DNA of 64,000 nucleotides. It comes from Alcaligenaceae bacterium (GTDB taxonomy: Bacteria > Pseudomonadota > Gammaproteobacteria > Burkholderiales > Burkholderiaceae_B). Of this stretch, positions 30,400-40,027 are shown piece by piece. The position numbers and the translations under genes are program-made. Numbering within the stretch: position 1 is the first letter of the stretch; each line of letters begins with the position of its first letter. The notes under the pieces are model-generated. The model had not been told where the DNA came from. It worked only from the letters and a program-made list of their open reading frames with translations, and made no database searches. The stretch spans positions 47,371-111,370 of the forward strand of contig JACCEO010000010.1 of assembly GCA_013416485.1 (NCBI GenBank). The letters are read 5' to 3'.

Positions 30400-31392
30400 T
30401 CAAGGAGTCAGCACTATGGAACCCATAGTCTGACGAGCCTCAAGCGCGTTATGCATAAGAGCGACTTCGGATAGTGGCGCGCGGTGCTTAATATCGACAG
30501 TGATGACACCATTACCTAGGGCTTGAAATAAGCCTGTTGCCAGCGACTCGATATCAGAGCGTTTTTGTGTAAACGTAGCCAGCGTGGGCTTCGCTAAGAA
30601 AACCGATCCCTTTTGGGCTAACACGCTAATGTCTATTGGGGGCACTGGCCCACTGGCCTGACCAAAACTGACCATAGTTCCCAAAGGTCGCAACGCATTT
30701 AACGAGCCTTCGAAAGTATCTTTGCCTATGGAGTCATAAACAACATGGACTCCTTGCCCTGCGGTCAGTTCCCTGACTTTCGCCGCGAAGTCGGTATCAC
30801 GATAAACGATGACATGGTCGCACCCCATCGCCTTAGCGACAGCTATCTTTTCCGTGGATCCAACAGTGCCTATCACAGTGGCACCCAGGTGTTTAGCCCA
30901 CTGACACAGTAATTGACCTACGCCCCCTGCTGCCGAATGCACTAACACCACATCGCCTGGCTTAACCGCATAAATTCTATGCAGTAAATAATACGCCGTC
31001 GTCCCTTTGACCATGCAGGCAGCCGCCGTCTCGTCGGAGACAAAGTCGGGGAGTTTGACCAAACGGGAAGCGTCAATTAGTCTTTTTTGCGCATAGGCGC
31101 CACGTACCATCCAATAGGCGACACGATCACCTATGTTGAGGTCACTAACACCAGGTCCTATGGCTTCGATAACACCTGCCGCTTCCACGCCTAAAATTGC
31201 AGGATGCTCTATTGCGTATTGCCCACTACTTGCCATGCGTTGATAGACGTCAATCAAATTGACGCCTATAGCCGTTTGGCGCAGCAATACTTCACCCTGG
31301 CCCGGCGCGCCCAAAGTCAAGGAAATGGATTCCAGGATCTCTGTTCCGCCGGGTTGCGTTGTACGTATTGCCTTAATCTGTGCTGCTGTCAT
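30400..31392 (-). CDS. NADPH:quinone oxidoreductase (zeta-crystallin-like MDR)
   Basis: This 330-residue medium-chain dehydrogenase/reductase lacks structural and catalytic zinc ligands, as in QorA. Visible are a GroES-like N-domain (to about 130, LGVEAAGVIEAIGPGVSDL) and the Rossmann motif HSAAGGVGQLLCQWAKHLGA, with GTVGSTEKIAVAK. The frame is open to 31491, but the ATG at 31392 (MTAAQIKAI) gives the family N-terminus. It overlaps mmsB by 20 bp, so the two are co-translated. Confidence 0.88.
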   Translation of the reverse strand: MTAAQIKAIRTTQPGGTEILESISLTLGAPGQGEVLLRQTAIGVNLIDVYQRMASSGQYAIEHPAILGVEAAGVIEAIGPGVSDLNIGDRVAYWMVRGAYAQKRLIDASRLVKLPDFVSDETAAACMVKGTTAYYLLHRIYAVKPGDVVLVHSAAGGVGQLLCQWAKHLGATVIGTVGSTEKIAVAKAMGCDHVIVYRDTDFAAKVRELTAGQGVHVVYDSIGKDTFEGSLNALRPLGTMVSFGQASGPVPPIDISVLAQKGSVFLAKPTLATFTQKRSDIESLATGLFQALGNGVITVDIKHRAPLSEVALMHNALEARQTMGSIVLTP

Positions 31393-32290
31393 TTTTAAGC
31401 TCGGCACGGCCAGAAACCACATTAAAGATAAAGCTGAAGTCTTTATCACCATAGCCACTATCAGCGGCTTTTTGGTAAAGCGCTGCTGCACGTGCAGCAG
31501 TAGGGGTGGAAGTAGAGGTACCCGCAGCAGCGCTTTGGGACAGCATCATGTCTTTGAGCATCAAGGCCATAGAAAACCCTGCTGCATAATCGCGATTCGC
31601 AGGCGAAGCTGGCACAGGTCCAGGTACTGGACAATAAGATTGTAAAGCCCAGCAGTTGCCCGACCCGTTGGTCATGGAGTCATAAACCGCTTGGTAGTCC
31701 AGACCCAAGCGCTCGGCCAAGGTAATGGCTTCACTAAGTGCCACCATGCTCATACCAGCCATCATATTGTTGCAAATTTTCATTGCTTGGCCACAGCCTG
31801 CAGCACCAACATGCACCAAAGATGTGCCCATACACTTTAGGATGGGAGCAGCACGCTCGAAGCCAGCATCAGTTCCACCCACCATAAACACCAGTTTTCC
31901 TGCTTGAGCTGCTGGCACGGCACCTGAAACAGGGGCGTCAACCATGACAAAACCTGCCGTTTCGGCAGCTGTATTAACAGCTCGTGAGTTCTCAACATCT
32001 ATCGTAGAACTATCTATCAGTAAGGTACCCGGACGCGCATGTTGCAACACGCCGTCAGGCCCCTCGTAGACTGCACGTACATGCTTCCCAGTAGGAACCA
32101 TGGAAATCACAATATCTGCCAGCGCTACGGCCTCGGCAATTGAAGCTTTCGCTTGACCGCCAGCCGCAACCAGGCGTTCTCGATTCGTGGCCACCAGATC
32201 AACGCCAATCACGTTATACCCAGCTTTCAATAAGTTTTGACACATGGGGTAGCCCATGTTGCCCAGTCCAATAAAGGCTATCGTCGACAT
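31373..32290 (-). CDS. mmsB: 3-hydroxyisobutyrate dehydrogenase
   Basis: This 305-residue NAD+-dependent beta-hydroxyacid dehydrogenase oxidises 3-hydroxyisobutyrate to methylmalonate semialdehyde in valine breakdown. Signatures are FIGLGNMGYPMCQNLLKAG (cofactor), VDAPVSGAVPAAQAGKLVFMVGG (substrate) and GCGQAMKICNNMMAG with the catalytic Lys. No methylmalonate-semialdehyde dehydrogenase (mmsA) is adjacent, though an aldehyde dehydrogenase lies 1.3 kb upstream. A related tartronate-semialdehyde reductase is less likely. Confidence 0.88.
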   Translation of the reverse strand: MSTIAFIGLGNMGYPMCQNLLKAGYNVIGVDLVATNRERLVAAGGQAKASIAEAVALADIVISMVPTGKHVRAVYEGPDGVLQHARPGTLLIDSSTIDVENSRAVNTAAETAGFVMVDAPVSGAVPAAQAGKLVFMVGGTDAGFERAAPILKCMGTSLVHVGAAGCGQAMKICNNMMAGMSMVALSEAITLAERLGLDYQAVYDSMTNGSGNCWALQSYCPVPGPVPASPANRDYAAGFSMALMLKDMMLSQSAAAGTSTSTPTAARAAALYQKAADSGYGDKDFSFIFNVVSGRAELKNDSSTD

Positions 32291-32325
32291 TTTTTTATTC
32301 CTGTAAATTGATACCCTTAAACGTC

Positions 32326-32352
32326 GGATAACAGGCTGGTCGCCTGTTATCC
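32326..32352 (-). terminator. Hairpin between the binding-protein gene and mmsB
   Basis: GGATAACAGGC (32326-32336) and GCCTGTTATCC (32342-32352) form a perfect 11-bp stem with a 5-nt loop. The minus strand continues GACGTTTAAG without a long T-run, so it may be an RNA-stabilising or attenuating hairpin rather than a full stop. Confidence 0.6.
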
Positions 32353-32375
32353 AATGTTCAAGTGCTAACTAAGTA

Positions 32376-33578
32376 TTAACCTTGTTTGACAAGTGCACAC
32401 TGGCTTTCAGCAAGCGGTATGGTGACTTGATCAGCTGGAATCGTTCTAAGAATCTTGTAATAATCCCAAGGTCCTTTTGATTCAGCAGGAGCTTTCACTT
32501 GGATCAAATACATGTCGTGCTCCATACGGCCATCGGCACGCACTTTGCCATTCTGAGCAAAAAAGTCATTCACGGGCAGCTCACGCATTTTCTCGGCGAC
32601 AACCTTACCGTCTGATGTACCAGCCGCTTCTGCCGACTTCAGATAATGCATCACTGAGGAATAGACACCCGCCTGTACCATGCCTGGTTTACGTTTAGTG
32701 CGCTCTTCAAATCGCTGAGCGAACTCTCTGCTGGCATCATCGCGATCCCAGTAGTAAGCGGTGGTGGCAACCAGCCCCTTTGCGGCATCCAAACCCAGTG
32801 CGTTGACATCACTGATAACCAAGGCCAGTGCGACCAAACGTTGGCCTTGGTCTACCAAACCAAAATCAGCGGCCTGCTTGATAGCATTAACAGTATCTGC
32901 ACCACCATTCGCCAAGCCAACGATCTGGGCTTTAGACGACTGGGCTTGTAGCAGGAACGATGCGAAGTCCTGGTTATTGACCGGGTGGTTAACCTGCCCC
33001 AACACTTCACCACCATTTTCCACCACCGTTTTTGTCAGGTCAGCGGCCATCTGGGTACCAAAGGCGTAATCAGCCGCCAGAATGAACCAGCTTTTACCAC
33101 CATCTTGTAGTACCCCACGAGCGGTACCTACCGAAGAGGCATAGGTGTCAAAAGTCCAATGGAAACCAGTAGGAGAGCAGTTTTCGTTGGTTAGTTTGGT
33201 TGAGAATGGGCCAGAGGCAAGGGTTATTTTGCCTCGTTCAGTCGCTAGCCCTTGCACTGCCAAGGCAACCGCAGAGTTAGTCAAATCGGCAATGACTTCA
33301 ACCTTGTCGATATCGAACCACTTACGTGCCGTCGCAGTGGCAATATCCGTTTTGTTTTGGTGGTCAGCAGAAAGTACCTCTATCTTTTTGCCCAGCAACT
33401 TACCCCCAAAGTCTTCTACTGCCATTTTGGCAGCGACAACTGAAGTGACTCCACCAAAGTCAGAATACAGTCCAGACTGATCATTCAGGACACCAATGCG
33501 TATAACATCGTCAGCAGCGAAAGCCATAGGTGTAGAAAAGCAGGCGGCCAGCCCAAGCGCCATTATCGTTTTTTTCAT
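32376..33578 (-). CDS. Branched-chain amino acid/amide ABC transporter periplasmic binding protein
   Basis: This 400-residue protein begins with a clear signal peptide (MKKTIMALGLAACFSTPMAFA, cleaved before ADDV). A type I periplasmic binding fold follows (Peripla_BP_6), with IGVLNDQSGLYSDFGG, FILAADYAFGTQMAADL and QAQSSKAQIVGLANGG. No permease or ATPase genes are next to it, so it is an orphan binding protein. Its catabolic neighbours suggest a small organic acid or branched-chain compound. Confidence 0.9.
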   Translation of the reverse strand: MKKTIMALGLAACFSTPMAFAADDVIRIGVLNDQSGLYSDFGGVTSVVAAKMAVEDFGGKLLGKKIEVLSADHQNKTDIATATARKWFDIDKVEVIADLTNSAVALAVQGLATERGKITLASGPFSTKLTNENCSPTGFHWTFDTYASSVGTARGVLQDGGKSWFILAADYAFGTQMAADLTKTVVENGGEVLGQVNHPVNNQDFASFLLQAQSSKAQIVGLANGGADTVNAIKQAADFGLVDQGQRLVALALVISDVNALGLDAAKGLVATTAYYWDRDDASREFAQRFEERTKRKPGMVQAGVYSSVMHYLKSAEAAGTSDGKVVAEKMRELPVNDFFAQNGKVRADGRMEHDMYLIQVKAPAESKGPWDYYKILRTIPADQVTIPLAESQCALVKQG

Positions 33579-33607
33579 GTGTCGTCTCCGTACTTTTATG
33601 CCTGTAA

Positions 33608-35104
33608 TCAGGCTAAGTTAATAATGATGGTCTTCTTGTGGGTAAAGTGCTCAAGCATCGCCTCCAGTGATGCTTCCTTTCCAAGGCCGGACTGCTTTAA
33701 ACCACCGTACGACAATCCAGGCTGCACCACAATATTCTGGTTAACCTGAACTAAACCGGCCTGTAAACGCTGCGTTGCATCCATCGCCAACTTCATATTG
33801 TTGGTCCATATCGTTGCTGCTAGCGCGAAATCTGAGTCATTGGCTTGCTGGATAACGTCTTCGTAGTCTTTAAAGGCAATAACGCAAGTGACGGGTCCAA
33901 AAATTTCTTCACGTGAGAGCTGGTGATCATTGGAAATACCCGTAAACATAACGGGCTGTACAAACAGACCGTCTTTAAAAGCTGGGTCGCTAGGTACATT
34001 GGATAAGTGATGGGACTGCGCTCCAGGAACCAGTTCACCCAACTGTATATAGGAATGCACACGGTCAAACTGTGCACGCGAAATAATGGTGCCAATATCG
34101 GTAGACTCATCTAGCGGGTCACCCATTTTCATGGCATTGACCTTAGCTTTGACCTTTTCCACGAAAACATCAATGATGGATTCGTGTACAAACATACGGG
34201 ACGCTGCGGTACAGCTTTGGCCCTGACGTGTGAATCGCATCCCCGACACTGCGCCTTCTACGGCTTTATCCAGGTCAGCGTCACCCATGACGATCATCGG
34301 GCTTTTCCCACCCAGCTCCAAGGTCACAGGAATCAATTTTTCAGCAGCTGCCTGCGCAATATACTTACCGGTATCGACCGACCCAGTGAAGGTCACTTTA
34401 CGTACTTTGGGATGGGCAACCAACGGTGCACCACACCCTGGGCCGTCACCAGACAAAATATTTGCTACTCCTGCAGGCAAGACCTCATTGACGATTTCGA
34501 TGACCCGCAACACTGCCAATGGCGCTTCCTCGGCAGACTTGATCACAACGGTATTTCCTGCCGCTATGGCGGGTGCAATCTTGAGTGCCATCAGCATCAA
34601 GGGAGCATTCCAAGGAATAATCGCCGCCACCACACCGATAGGTTCCCGCTGAGTCAGGGTCAGCATTTTGGGATCAAAGGGTACAGTTTCCCCTTTAAGT
34701 TCACTGGTCAAACCCCCATAAAAACTAAAGCATTCACCCACCAGATTAGCTTCGCCACGACTTTCAGTACGTATCGCCTTGCCCGTTTCCAGAGCCAGCA
34801 ACTGTGCGATTTCTTCAGCGTGTTCAGCCAAGCGGCGAGCACATTCATTCAGGGCTTTACCCCGTGCACGCGCCGATGTCTGTGCCCAAGCAGCTTGCGC
34901 CTTACTGGCTACAGTAACTGCCAAGTCCACGTCTTCTGCCGAACCATTTGCGGCACACCCTATTTCTTTACCTGTGGCAGGATTAATGACGGGAAACGTC
35001 GTGCCTGAAATTGCTGGTACAAAACGACCATCAATAATGTGGTGTCCCGATAAACGTTTAGCCAAGGCATGTGCAGCTAGAGCTGCTTGCGATGAATTAC
35101 CCAA
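33608..35104 (-). CDS. NAD(P)+-dependent aldehyde dehydrogenase
   Basis: This 498-residue enzyme oxidises an aldehyde to the acid. Visible are IIPWNAPLMLMALKIAPAIAAGNTVVIKSAE (cofactor), FTGSVDTGKYIAQAA, LELGGKSPMIVMGDADLD with the catalytic Glu, and RQGQSCTAASRMFV with the nucleophile Cys. A lone Arg in SCTAASR fits general ALDHs rather than CoA-acylating MmsA. The substrate is unknown, but the neighbours suggest a branched-chain or aromatic semialdehyde. Confidence 0.93.
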   Translation of the reverse strand: MGNSSQAALAAHALAKRLSGHHIIDGRFVPAISGTTFPVINPATGKEIGCAANGSAEDVDLAVTVASKAQAAWAQTSARARGKALNECARRLAEHAEEIAQLLALETGKAIRTESRGEANLVGECFSFYGGLTSELKGETVPFDPKMLTLTQREPIGVVAAIIPWNAPLMLMALKIAPAIAAGNTVVIKSAEEAPLAVLRVIEIVNEVLPAGVANILSGDGPGCGAPLVAHPKVRKVTFTGSVDTGKYIAQAAAEKLIPVTLELGGKSPMIVMGDADLDKAVEGAVSGMRFTRQGQSCTAASRMFVHESIIDVFVEKVKAKVNAMKMGDPLDESTDIGTIISRAQFDRVHSYIQLGELVPGAQSHHLSNVPSDPAFKDGLFVQPVMFTGISNDHQLSREEIFGPVTCVIAFKDYEDVIQQANDSDFALAATIWTNNMKLAMDATQRLQAGLVQVNQNIVVQPGLSYGGLKQSGLGKEASLEAMLEHFTHKKTIIINLA

Positions 35105-35194
35105 GGTATATCTCCTGTGTGCGAATTTTGTGATTATTTAGTAAATAGGGCTGCGTATTGTGATGCTTACCGTTTTCTTGAACTGAGTTAACGA

Positions 35195-35989
35195 TTAACT
35201 ACCTTGGAATTGTGGTTCTCGCTTTTCCTTCCAGGCCAATGCGCCTTCTGAGATATCGCGGGAACTTTCAGAGCAACGTACCCCTGCCTCAATTTCATCG
35301 GTGTTAACCTGCGCCCTGGCAACCAGATTCAAGTGTTTCTTTATGCCTACCAAGGCAATAGGCGCCATACCAGCCAGCAACTGACTAAGTTCATTAAGGC
35401 GAGTGGTCAACTGATCTTCAGGCACGATTTCTGTCAGAAAACCTATGCGTAGCATTTCATCGGCATGGATTTTTTCAGCCGTTAAAAATAGCCGTTTAGC
35501 CTGATTTAAACCTAGTCTGGATATGTATCTGACCATGCCACCAGGGTAAAAATGCAGCCCCAGCTTGGCAGCTGGCATAAACATATTTGCTGCTGGCACA
35601 CCAATACGGAAATCGCAGGCCAGGCATAAGTCTGTGCCGCCGCCATAAGCGCCGCCATTAATTGCGGCAATTGTGACAGGCCGTGCGTTTTCTATAATGT
35701 CTATGGTTTCCCCAAAGAAAAGCGAACTGGGTGCACTTTCCGCTGCCAACGATGAAATATCGTAGCCACTGCAAAAGTATTTTCCTTCCCCTACAAACTG
35801 CAACACCAGTACCTCTTTAGCCTGATTGACCGTTGCGATATGTTCACGCAGTGTTGACAAGTCAGCAGGGCTTAAGCGGTTTGCATAGTCAGGCTTACAA
35901 AAACGGATAGTCGCAATCGCACCGTCAATCGTCAGTTTGGGCGAAGTTACGTCGTTTGATGCTTTTTGGGTACTGGATGTTTCTACCAT
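35195..35989 (-). CDS. Enoyl-CoA hydratase/isomerase family protein
   Basis: This 264-residue crotonase-superfamily protein shows FVGEGKYFCSGYDISSLAAE (oxyanion hole), NGGAYGGGTDLCLACDFRIG and the segment MPAAKLGLHFYPGGMVRYIS. The usual catalytic Glu positions are only partly conserved, so dehydratase, hydrolase or isomerase activity is open. It is in the same direction as the CoA transferase and aldehyde dehydrogenase genes. Confidence 0.88.
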   Translation of the reverse strand: MVETSSTQKASNDVTSPKLTIDGAIATIRFCKPDYANRLSPADLSTLREHIATVNQAKEVLVLQFVGEGKYFCSGYDISSLAAESAPSSLFFGETIDIIENARPVTIAAINGGAYGGGTDLCLACDFRIGVPAANMFMPAAKLGLHFYPGGMVRYISRLGLNQAKRLFLTAEKIHADEMLRIGFLTEIVPEDQLTTRLNELSQLLAGMAPIALVGIKKHLNLVARAQVNTDEIEAGVRCSESSRDISEGALAWKEKREPQFQGS

Positions 35990-36041
35990 GTTTGTCTACC
36001 AATTTTTTAGTTGTGTATTTCAGCGTCTGTATGTAGCGTGA

Positions 36042-37244
36042 CTACTTTGCTTGATGAATGATTTTTTGCTGAAGTAAGCGAGCAATTTCTTCGGCTGAAA
36101 ACCCATAGCCTGCAAAAACATCGCTAGTATGTTGACCAAATACAGGCGGCGCACTACGTACCGAAGTACCGTCCTCAATATGCGTCATACTGATTGGCAG
36201 CCCGACTTGTTTAAGTTCTCCCAGGATCGGATGCTGTACGGTTTCAACCAGTTTGCACGCCACAACTTGAGGGTCGTTAAATACATCGCTTAAATTATTA
36301 ATAGGCCCGGCGGGTATGCCGTTTTCTATCATTAAGGGCGTCCATTCCATCCGGGTACGACGTTTCAAACTACCTTCCAACAGTTCTTTCAGTTCGTGGC
36401 GGTTCTGCATACGGTCAGCATTCGTCAAGAAACGAGGGTCTACGGTCAATGCGTCGAGTTCAAGTATCGAACAAAGCTTGTTCCACATGGCCTGAGTGGC
36501 AGGTGCCAGATTCAATGGTCCGTCAGCGGTTTCAAACGTACCGTAGGGGGCAATAACTGGGTGTACGTTGCCGCAAGGCTGCGGCACTTCCTGAACACTT
36601 AAATAACGTTGGCCTTGCACACTTAATAAGCCCATCAGGCTAGCAAGCAAGGACGTTTCCACATGCTGACCACGGCCACTATTTTTGCACTCGACTACAG
36701 CAGCCAATATGCCTATGGTTGCCCACATACCTGCAGTTAGGTCGCCGATCGCGGTACCTACCCGCATAGGTCCTGATTCGTTAGTCCCTGTTAGGCTCAT
36801 GAAACCAGAATAGCCTTGGGCAATTTGGTCAAACCCCGCCCAGTTCTTGGCTGGCCCCTTGCTACCAAAGCCCGAAATAGAAGCCATGATTAGCGATGGC
36901 TTTACTTTGGATAGTTCTTCATAGCCCAAGCCCATATTTTCCATCGTGCCAACTTTAAAGTTTTCTACGACGATATCTGACTTTAGTGCCATTTCTCTGA
37001 TCAGGGCCAGACCTTCTTTATTGCGAAAATCAATTCCTATGCCTTTTTTATTCCGATTGGCACTAAGATAATAAACACTTATATCTTCGTCAAAAGGCCC
37101 CCATTGGCGCACCATATCGCCCTCCGACATGGGTTCCACCTTAACGACTTCAGCCCCAAGATCGGCCAAGATCATTGTGCTGAAAGGCCCAGACAGAGCA
37201 CGAGTTAAGTCCAGCACTTTCAATCCAGATAACGGAAGGTCCAT
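36042..37244 (-). CDS. CaiB/BaiF-type CoA transferase (class III)
   Basis: This 400-residue family III CoA transferase moves CoA between organic acids. Features are LSGLKVLDLTRALSGPFSTMILADLGAEVVKVEP, NRNKKGIGIDFRNKEG, SISGFGSKGPAKNWAGFDQIAQGYSG (active-site Asp region) and GAIGDLTAGMWA-like motifs. It is the first gene of the minus-strand catabolic run and is divergent from lysR, so it probably activates the pathway acid. Confidence 0.92.
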   Translation of the reverse strand: MDLPLSGLKVLDLTRALSGPFSTMILADLGAEVVKVEPMSEGDMVRQWGPFDEDISVYYLSANRNKKGIGIDFRNKEGLALIREMALKSDIVVENFKVGTMENMGLGYEELSKVKPSLIMASISGFGSKGPAKNWAGFDQIAQGYSGFMSLTGTNESGPMRVGTAIGDLTAGMWATIGILAAVVECKNSGRGQHVETSLLASLMGLLSVQGQRYLSVQEVPQPCGNVHPVIAPYGTFETADGPLNLAPATQAMWNKLCSILELDALTVDPRFLTNADRMQNRHELKELLEGSLKRRTRMEWTPLMIENGIPAGPINNLSDVFNDPQVVACKLVETVQHPILGELKQVGLPISMTHIEDGTSVRSAPPVFGQHTSDVFAGYGFSAEEIARLLQQKIIHQAK

Positions 37245-37323
37245 CTTGAGCGTCTCCTTATTAAGTAACTTTTATTCTAGATATAGATTTCCTTTAATAA
37301 AAATACTTTTTTACGATGGAGCA

Positions 37324-37338
37324 ATAAGATAAACTTAT
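37324..37338. promoter_or_regulatory. LysR-type box (T-N11-A) between caiB-like and lysR genes
   Basis: ATAAG-ATAAA-CTTAT is a perfect inverted repeat containing T-N11-A, the general LysR-family recognition pattern. It sits 31 bp before lysR in a divergent promoter region. Confidence 0.55.
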
Positions 37339-37368
37339 ATCACTAATAAAAAACCAGCGAGACTACCC

Positions 37369-38292
37369 ATGAATTTGCGACAACTGCAATATTTTGTCCG
37401 TGTATTTGAGATGCAGAACATGACCAGGGCCGCGGAAAGCCTGTATGTTGCTCAACCGGCGCTTAGTCAGCAAATTGCTTTGCTTGAAGAAAGTTTGGGT
37501 GTGAGCTTATTGGTGCGCGGTTCTAGAGGGGTACACGCCACCGCCGAAGGCGTCTTGCTGTATCGACATGCTCAGACCATACTTAGGCAAGTGGATAGCA
37601 CGCGCAGCCTATTGGCCAAGACTGATGAGCAAATGACAGGCACCGTATCCATAGGCATGGCATCAAGCACAGCCCGCATGGTAGGTTTGCCATTAATCAA
37701 GTTAGTGAAGCAAGAAGTTCCTGGTATCGTGCTTGAAATTGTTGATATCCCCAGCGCAGATCTAACTCGCTTGGTGCTACAAGGCAGGGTAGATTTTTCG
37801 TTATCGCCAGACCAGCAGCCCATCAAGGGGATTACCTTGACCCCGCTAGTGGTTGAAGAGCTATTTTTGCTTACCCATGCCGGCCTAAAATTACCAGAAA
37901 GTAATGTAGCCCTTGAAAGCATATCGACCTTACCGCTAATACTGCCTAGTTTGCCAAACAAACTTAGAGCACGGGTTGATCATGTTTTTTTGACAGCACG
38001 ATTAACCTATAACCTGTTTGCTGAAGCCAGCACATCGGCCATCTTGATACCTGCAGTCCGTGAACGCCTAGCTGCAACCTTATTGCCATACTCTGCAGCA
38101 CAACCAGAGATCGCTAACGGAACCATTACTGCACACTCTATGGATGTTGAGCTATCCAGAGAAATCGTTTTGTGTTGTAGCGACAGCTTGCCACCTACCC
38201 CGGCTGTCAACAAGGTCATTAACCTATGCACAGCGCTGATCAAGCAATTGGTGCTGGATCAGCGCTGGCTAGGCTGCCAAGTCTTGTATTGA
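37369..38292 (+). CDS. LysR-family transcription regulator
   Basis: This 307-residue regulator has an N-terminal winged HTH (MNLRQLQYFVRVFEMQNMTRAAESLYVAQPALSQQIALLEESLGVSLLVR), the most conserved LysR segment. A periplasmic-binding-like effector domain follows (about 90-295). Divergent orientation to the CoA transferase operon suggests it controls that operon and itself through the T-N11-A box. The effector is unknown, possibly a pathway CoA ester or acid. It converges on etfA, with only 14 bp between the stops. Confidence 0.93.
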   Translation: MNLRQLQYFVRVFEMQNMTRAAESLYVAQPALSQQIALLEESLGVSLLVRGSRGVHATAEGVLLYRHAQTILRQVDSTRSLLAKTDEQMTGTVSIGMASSTARMVGLPLIKLVKQEVPGIVLEIVDIPSADLTRLVLQGRVDFSLSPDQQPIKGITLTPLVVEELFLLTHAGLKLPESNVALESISTLPLILPSLPNKLRARVDHVFLTARLTYNLFAEASTSAILIPAVRERLAATLLPYSAAQPEIANGTITAHSMDVELSREIVLCCSDSLPPTPAVNKVINLCTALIKQLVLDQRWLGCQVLY

Positions 38293-38306
38293 CCCTAGAT
38301 GGTCAA

Positions 38307-39236
38307 TTAGAGCGCGTCGACAAGCTCAGGTACAACCTGGAACAAATCGGCAACTAGGCCATAATCGGCAACGCCGAATATAGGCGCTTCAGCGTCTTTG
38401 TTGATAGCAACAATAACTTTGGAGTCTTTCATACCGGCCAAGTGCTGAATGGCACCCGAAATACCGACAGCCACATATAACTGAGGCGCAACGATTTTCC
38501 CGGTTTGACCCACTTGCCAGTCGTTGGGCGCGTAGCCTGCGTCAACGGCGGCGCGTGATGCACCCAATGCTGCGCCCAGCTTATCTGCCAAGGCATCCAG
38601 GAGTTTGAAGTTTTCAGCACTACCCAAGCCACGACCACCAGATACCACGACCGAGGCACCAGCCAATTCTGGCCTATCGCTTTTAGCAACTTCGCGGTTA
38701 ACAAAAGCGGACAGACCCGAGTCAGCAACAGCCGTAATGTTTTCTATGGCAGCGCTACCACCCTGAGCAGCTACACCGTCAAATGCCGTGGTACGCACGG
38801 TAATGATTTTGATGGCATCTGCAGACTGCACAGTAGCGATAGCGTTACCGGCATAAATGGGGTGTGAGAACGTATCGGCAGATTCCACCGAAATAATATC
38901 GGAGATCTGGCCAACGTCGAGCTTAGCAGCAACGCGTGGCGCTACGTTTTTACCAGAAGCCGTTGCTGGGAACAGAATATGACTGTAGTTAGCAGCCAAT
39001 TCCAGCACCTGTGCAGCAACGTTTTCTGCCAAGCCATCGGCCAGGGCTGGGCCATCGGCCAACAGTACTTTAGCAACGCCTACAGCTTGTGCTGCCTGAT
39101 CGGCAACAGCCTGAGCGTTATGGCCAGCAACTAGCACGTGGATATCAGCGCCTAGTTTTTCAGCAGCTGCCACGGCATTCAACGTGGCGACTTTAAGCTG
39201 AGAGTTATCGTGTTCAGCAATTACAAGTATCGTCAT
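38307..39236 (-). CDS. etfA: Electron transfer flavoprotein alpha subunit
   Basis: This 309-residue subunit, with EtfB, carries electrons from acyl-CoA dehydrogenases to ETF-quinone oxidoreductase. The C-terminal FAD domain shows [63 protein letters not shown] and the tail [18 protein letters not shown]. It starts directly after etfB. Confidence 0.97.
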   Translation of the reverse strand: MTILVIAEHDNSQLKVATLNAVAAAEKLGADIHVLVAGHNAQAVADQAAQAVGVAKVLLADGPALADGLAENVAAQVLELAANYSHILFPATASGKNVAPRVAAKLDVGQISDIISVESADTFSHPIYAGNAIATVQSADAIKIITVRTTAFDGVAAQGGSAAIENITAVADSGLSAFVNREVAKSDRPELAGASVVVSGGRGLGSAENFKLLDALADKLGAALGASRAAVDAGYAPNDWQVGQTGKIVAPQLYVAVGISGAIQHLAGMKDSKVIVAINKDAEAPIFGVADYGLVADLFQVVPELVDAL

Positions 39237-39986
39237 TTAGATCACCTTCGCTTCGTTCTTGAGCTTATCAACCAGAGTAGCAACATCAGGCACAGTAATA
39301 CCGGCTGAGCGTGCTGGTGGCTCGGAGACTTTCAGCGTTTTCAAACGTGGAGCAACATCAACACCCAACTCTTCAGGGGTAACCACATCCAATGTTTTTT
39401 TCTTGGCCTTCATGATGTTAGGCAAGGTCACATAGCGTGGCTCGTTCAAGCGCAAGTCAGTAGTAATGATGGCTGGCAGCGTGAGCGACAAGGTTTCTAA
39501 ACCCCCATCAACCTCACGGGTTACCGTGGCTTTTCCGTCAGCGACTTCAACCTTGCTGGCGAAGGTGGCCTGAGGCCAGTTCAACAGCGCAGCCAACATT
39601 TGACCTGTCTGGTTGGCATCGTCGTCAATAGCCTGTTTACCCAAGATAACCAATTGAGGCTGTTCTTTGTCAACCAGAGCTTTCAGCAATTTGGCCACGG
39701 CCAAGGGCTGTAGTTCGGCATCGGTTTGAACCAATGCGCCGCGGTCGGCGCCTATGGCCATAGCGGTGCGCAGGGTTTCCTGACACTGAGTCACGCCGCA
39801 GGATACAGCCACAATTTCAGCGACTACGCCTTTTTCTTTAAGACGAACGGCCTCTTCGACAGCGATCTCGTCAAAGGGGTTCATGGACATTTTGACGTTA
39901 GCCACGTCAACACCGGTTTGATCAGACTTGACGCGTACTTTGACGTTATAGTCAACTACGCGCTTGACAGGTACCAGGACCTTCAT
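39237..39986 (-). CDS. etfB: Electron transfer flavoprotein beta subunit
   Basis: This 249-residue subunit binds AMP. Features are [66 protein letters not shown] and the family signature [51 protein letters not shown] precedes the ATG. It forms an operon with etfA (stop and start adjoin). Confidence 0.97.
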   Translation of the reverse strand: MKVLVPVKRVVDYNVKVRVKSDQTGVDVANVKMSMNPFDEIAVEEAVRLKEKGVVAEIVAVSCGVTQCQETLRTAMAIGADRGALVQTDAELQPLAVAKLLKALVDKEQPQLVILGKQAIDDDANQTGQMLAALLNWPQATFASKVEVADGKATVTREVDGGLETLSLTLPAIITTDLRLNEPRYVTLPNIMKAKKKTLDVVTPEELGVDVAPRLKTLKVSEPPARSAGITVPDVATLVDKLKNEAKVI

Positions 39987-40027
39987 CGAGCATTCTCCAG
40001 AAAACGTAATAAAAAAACCCTACTATT

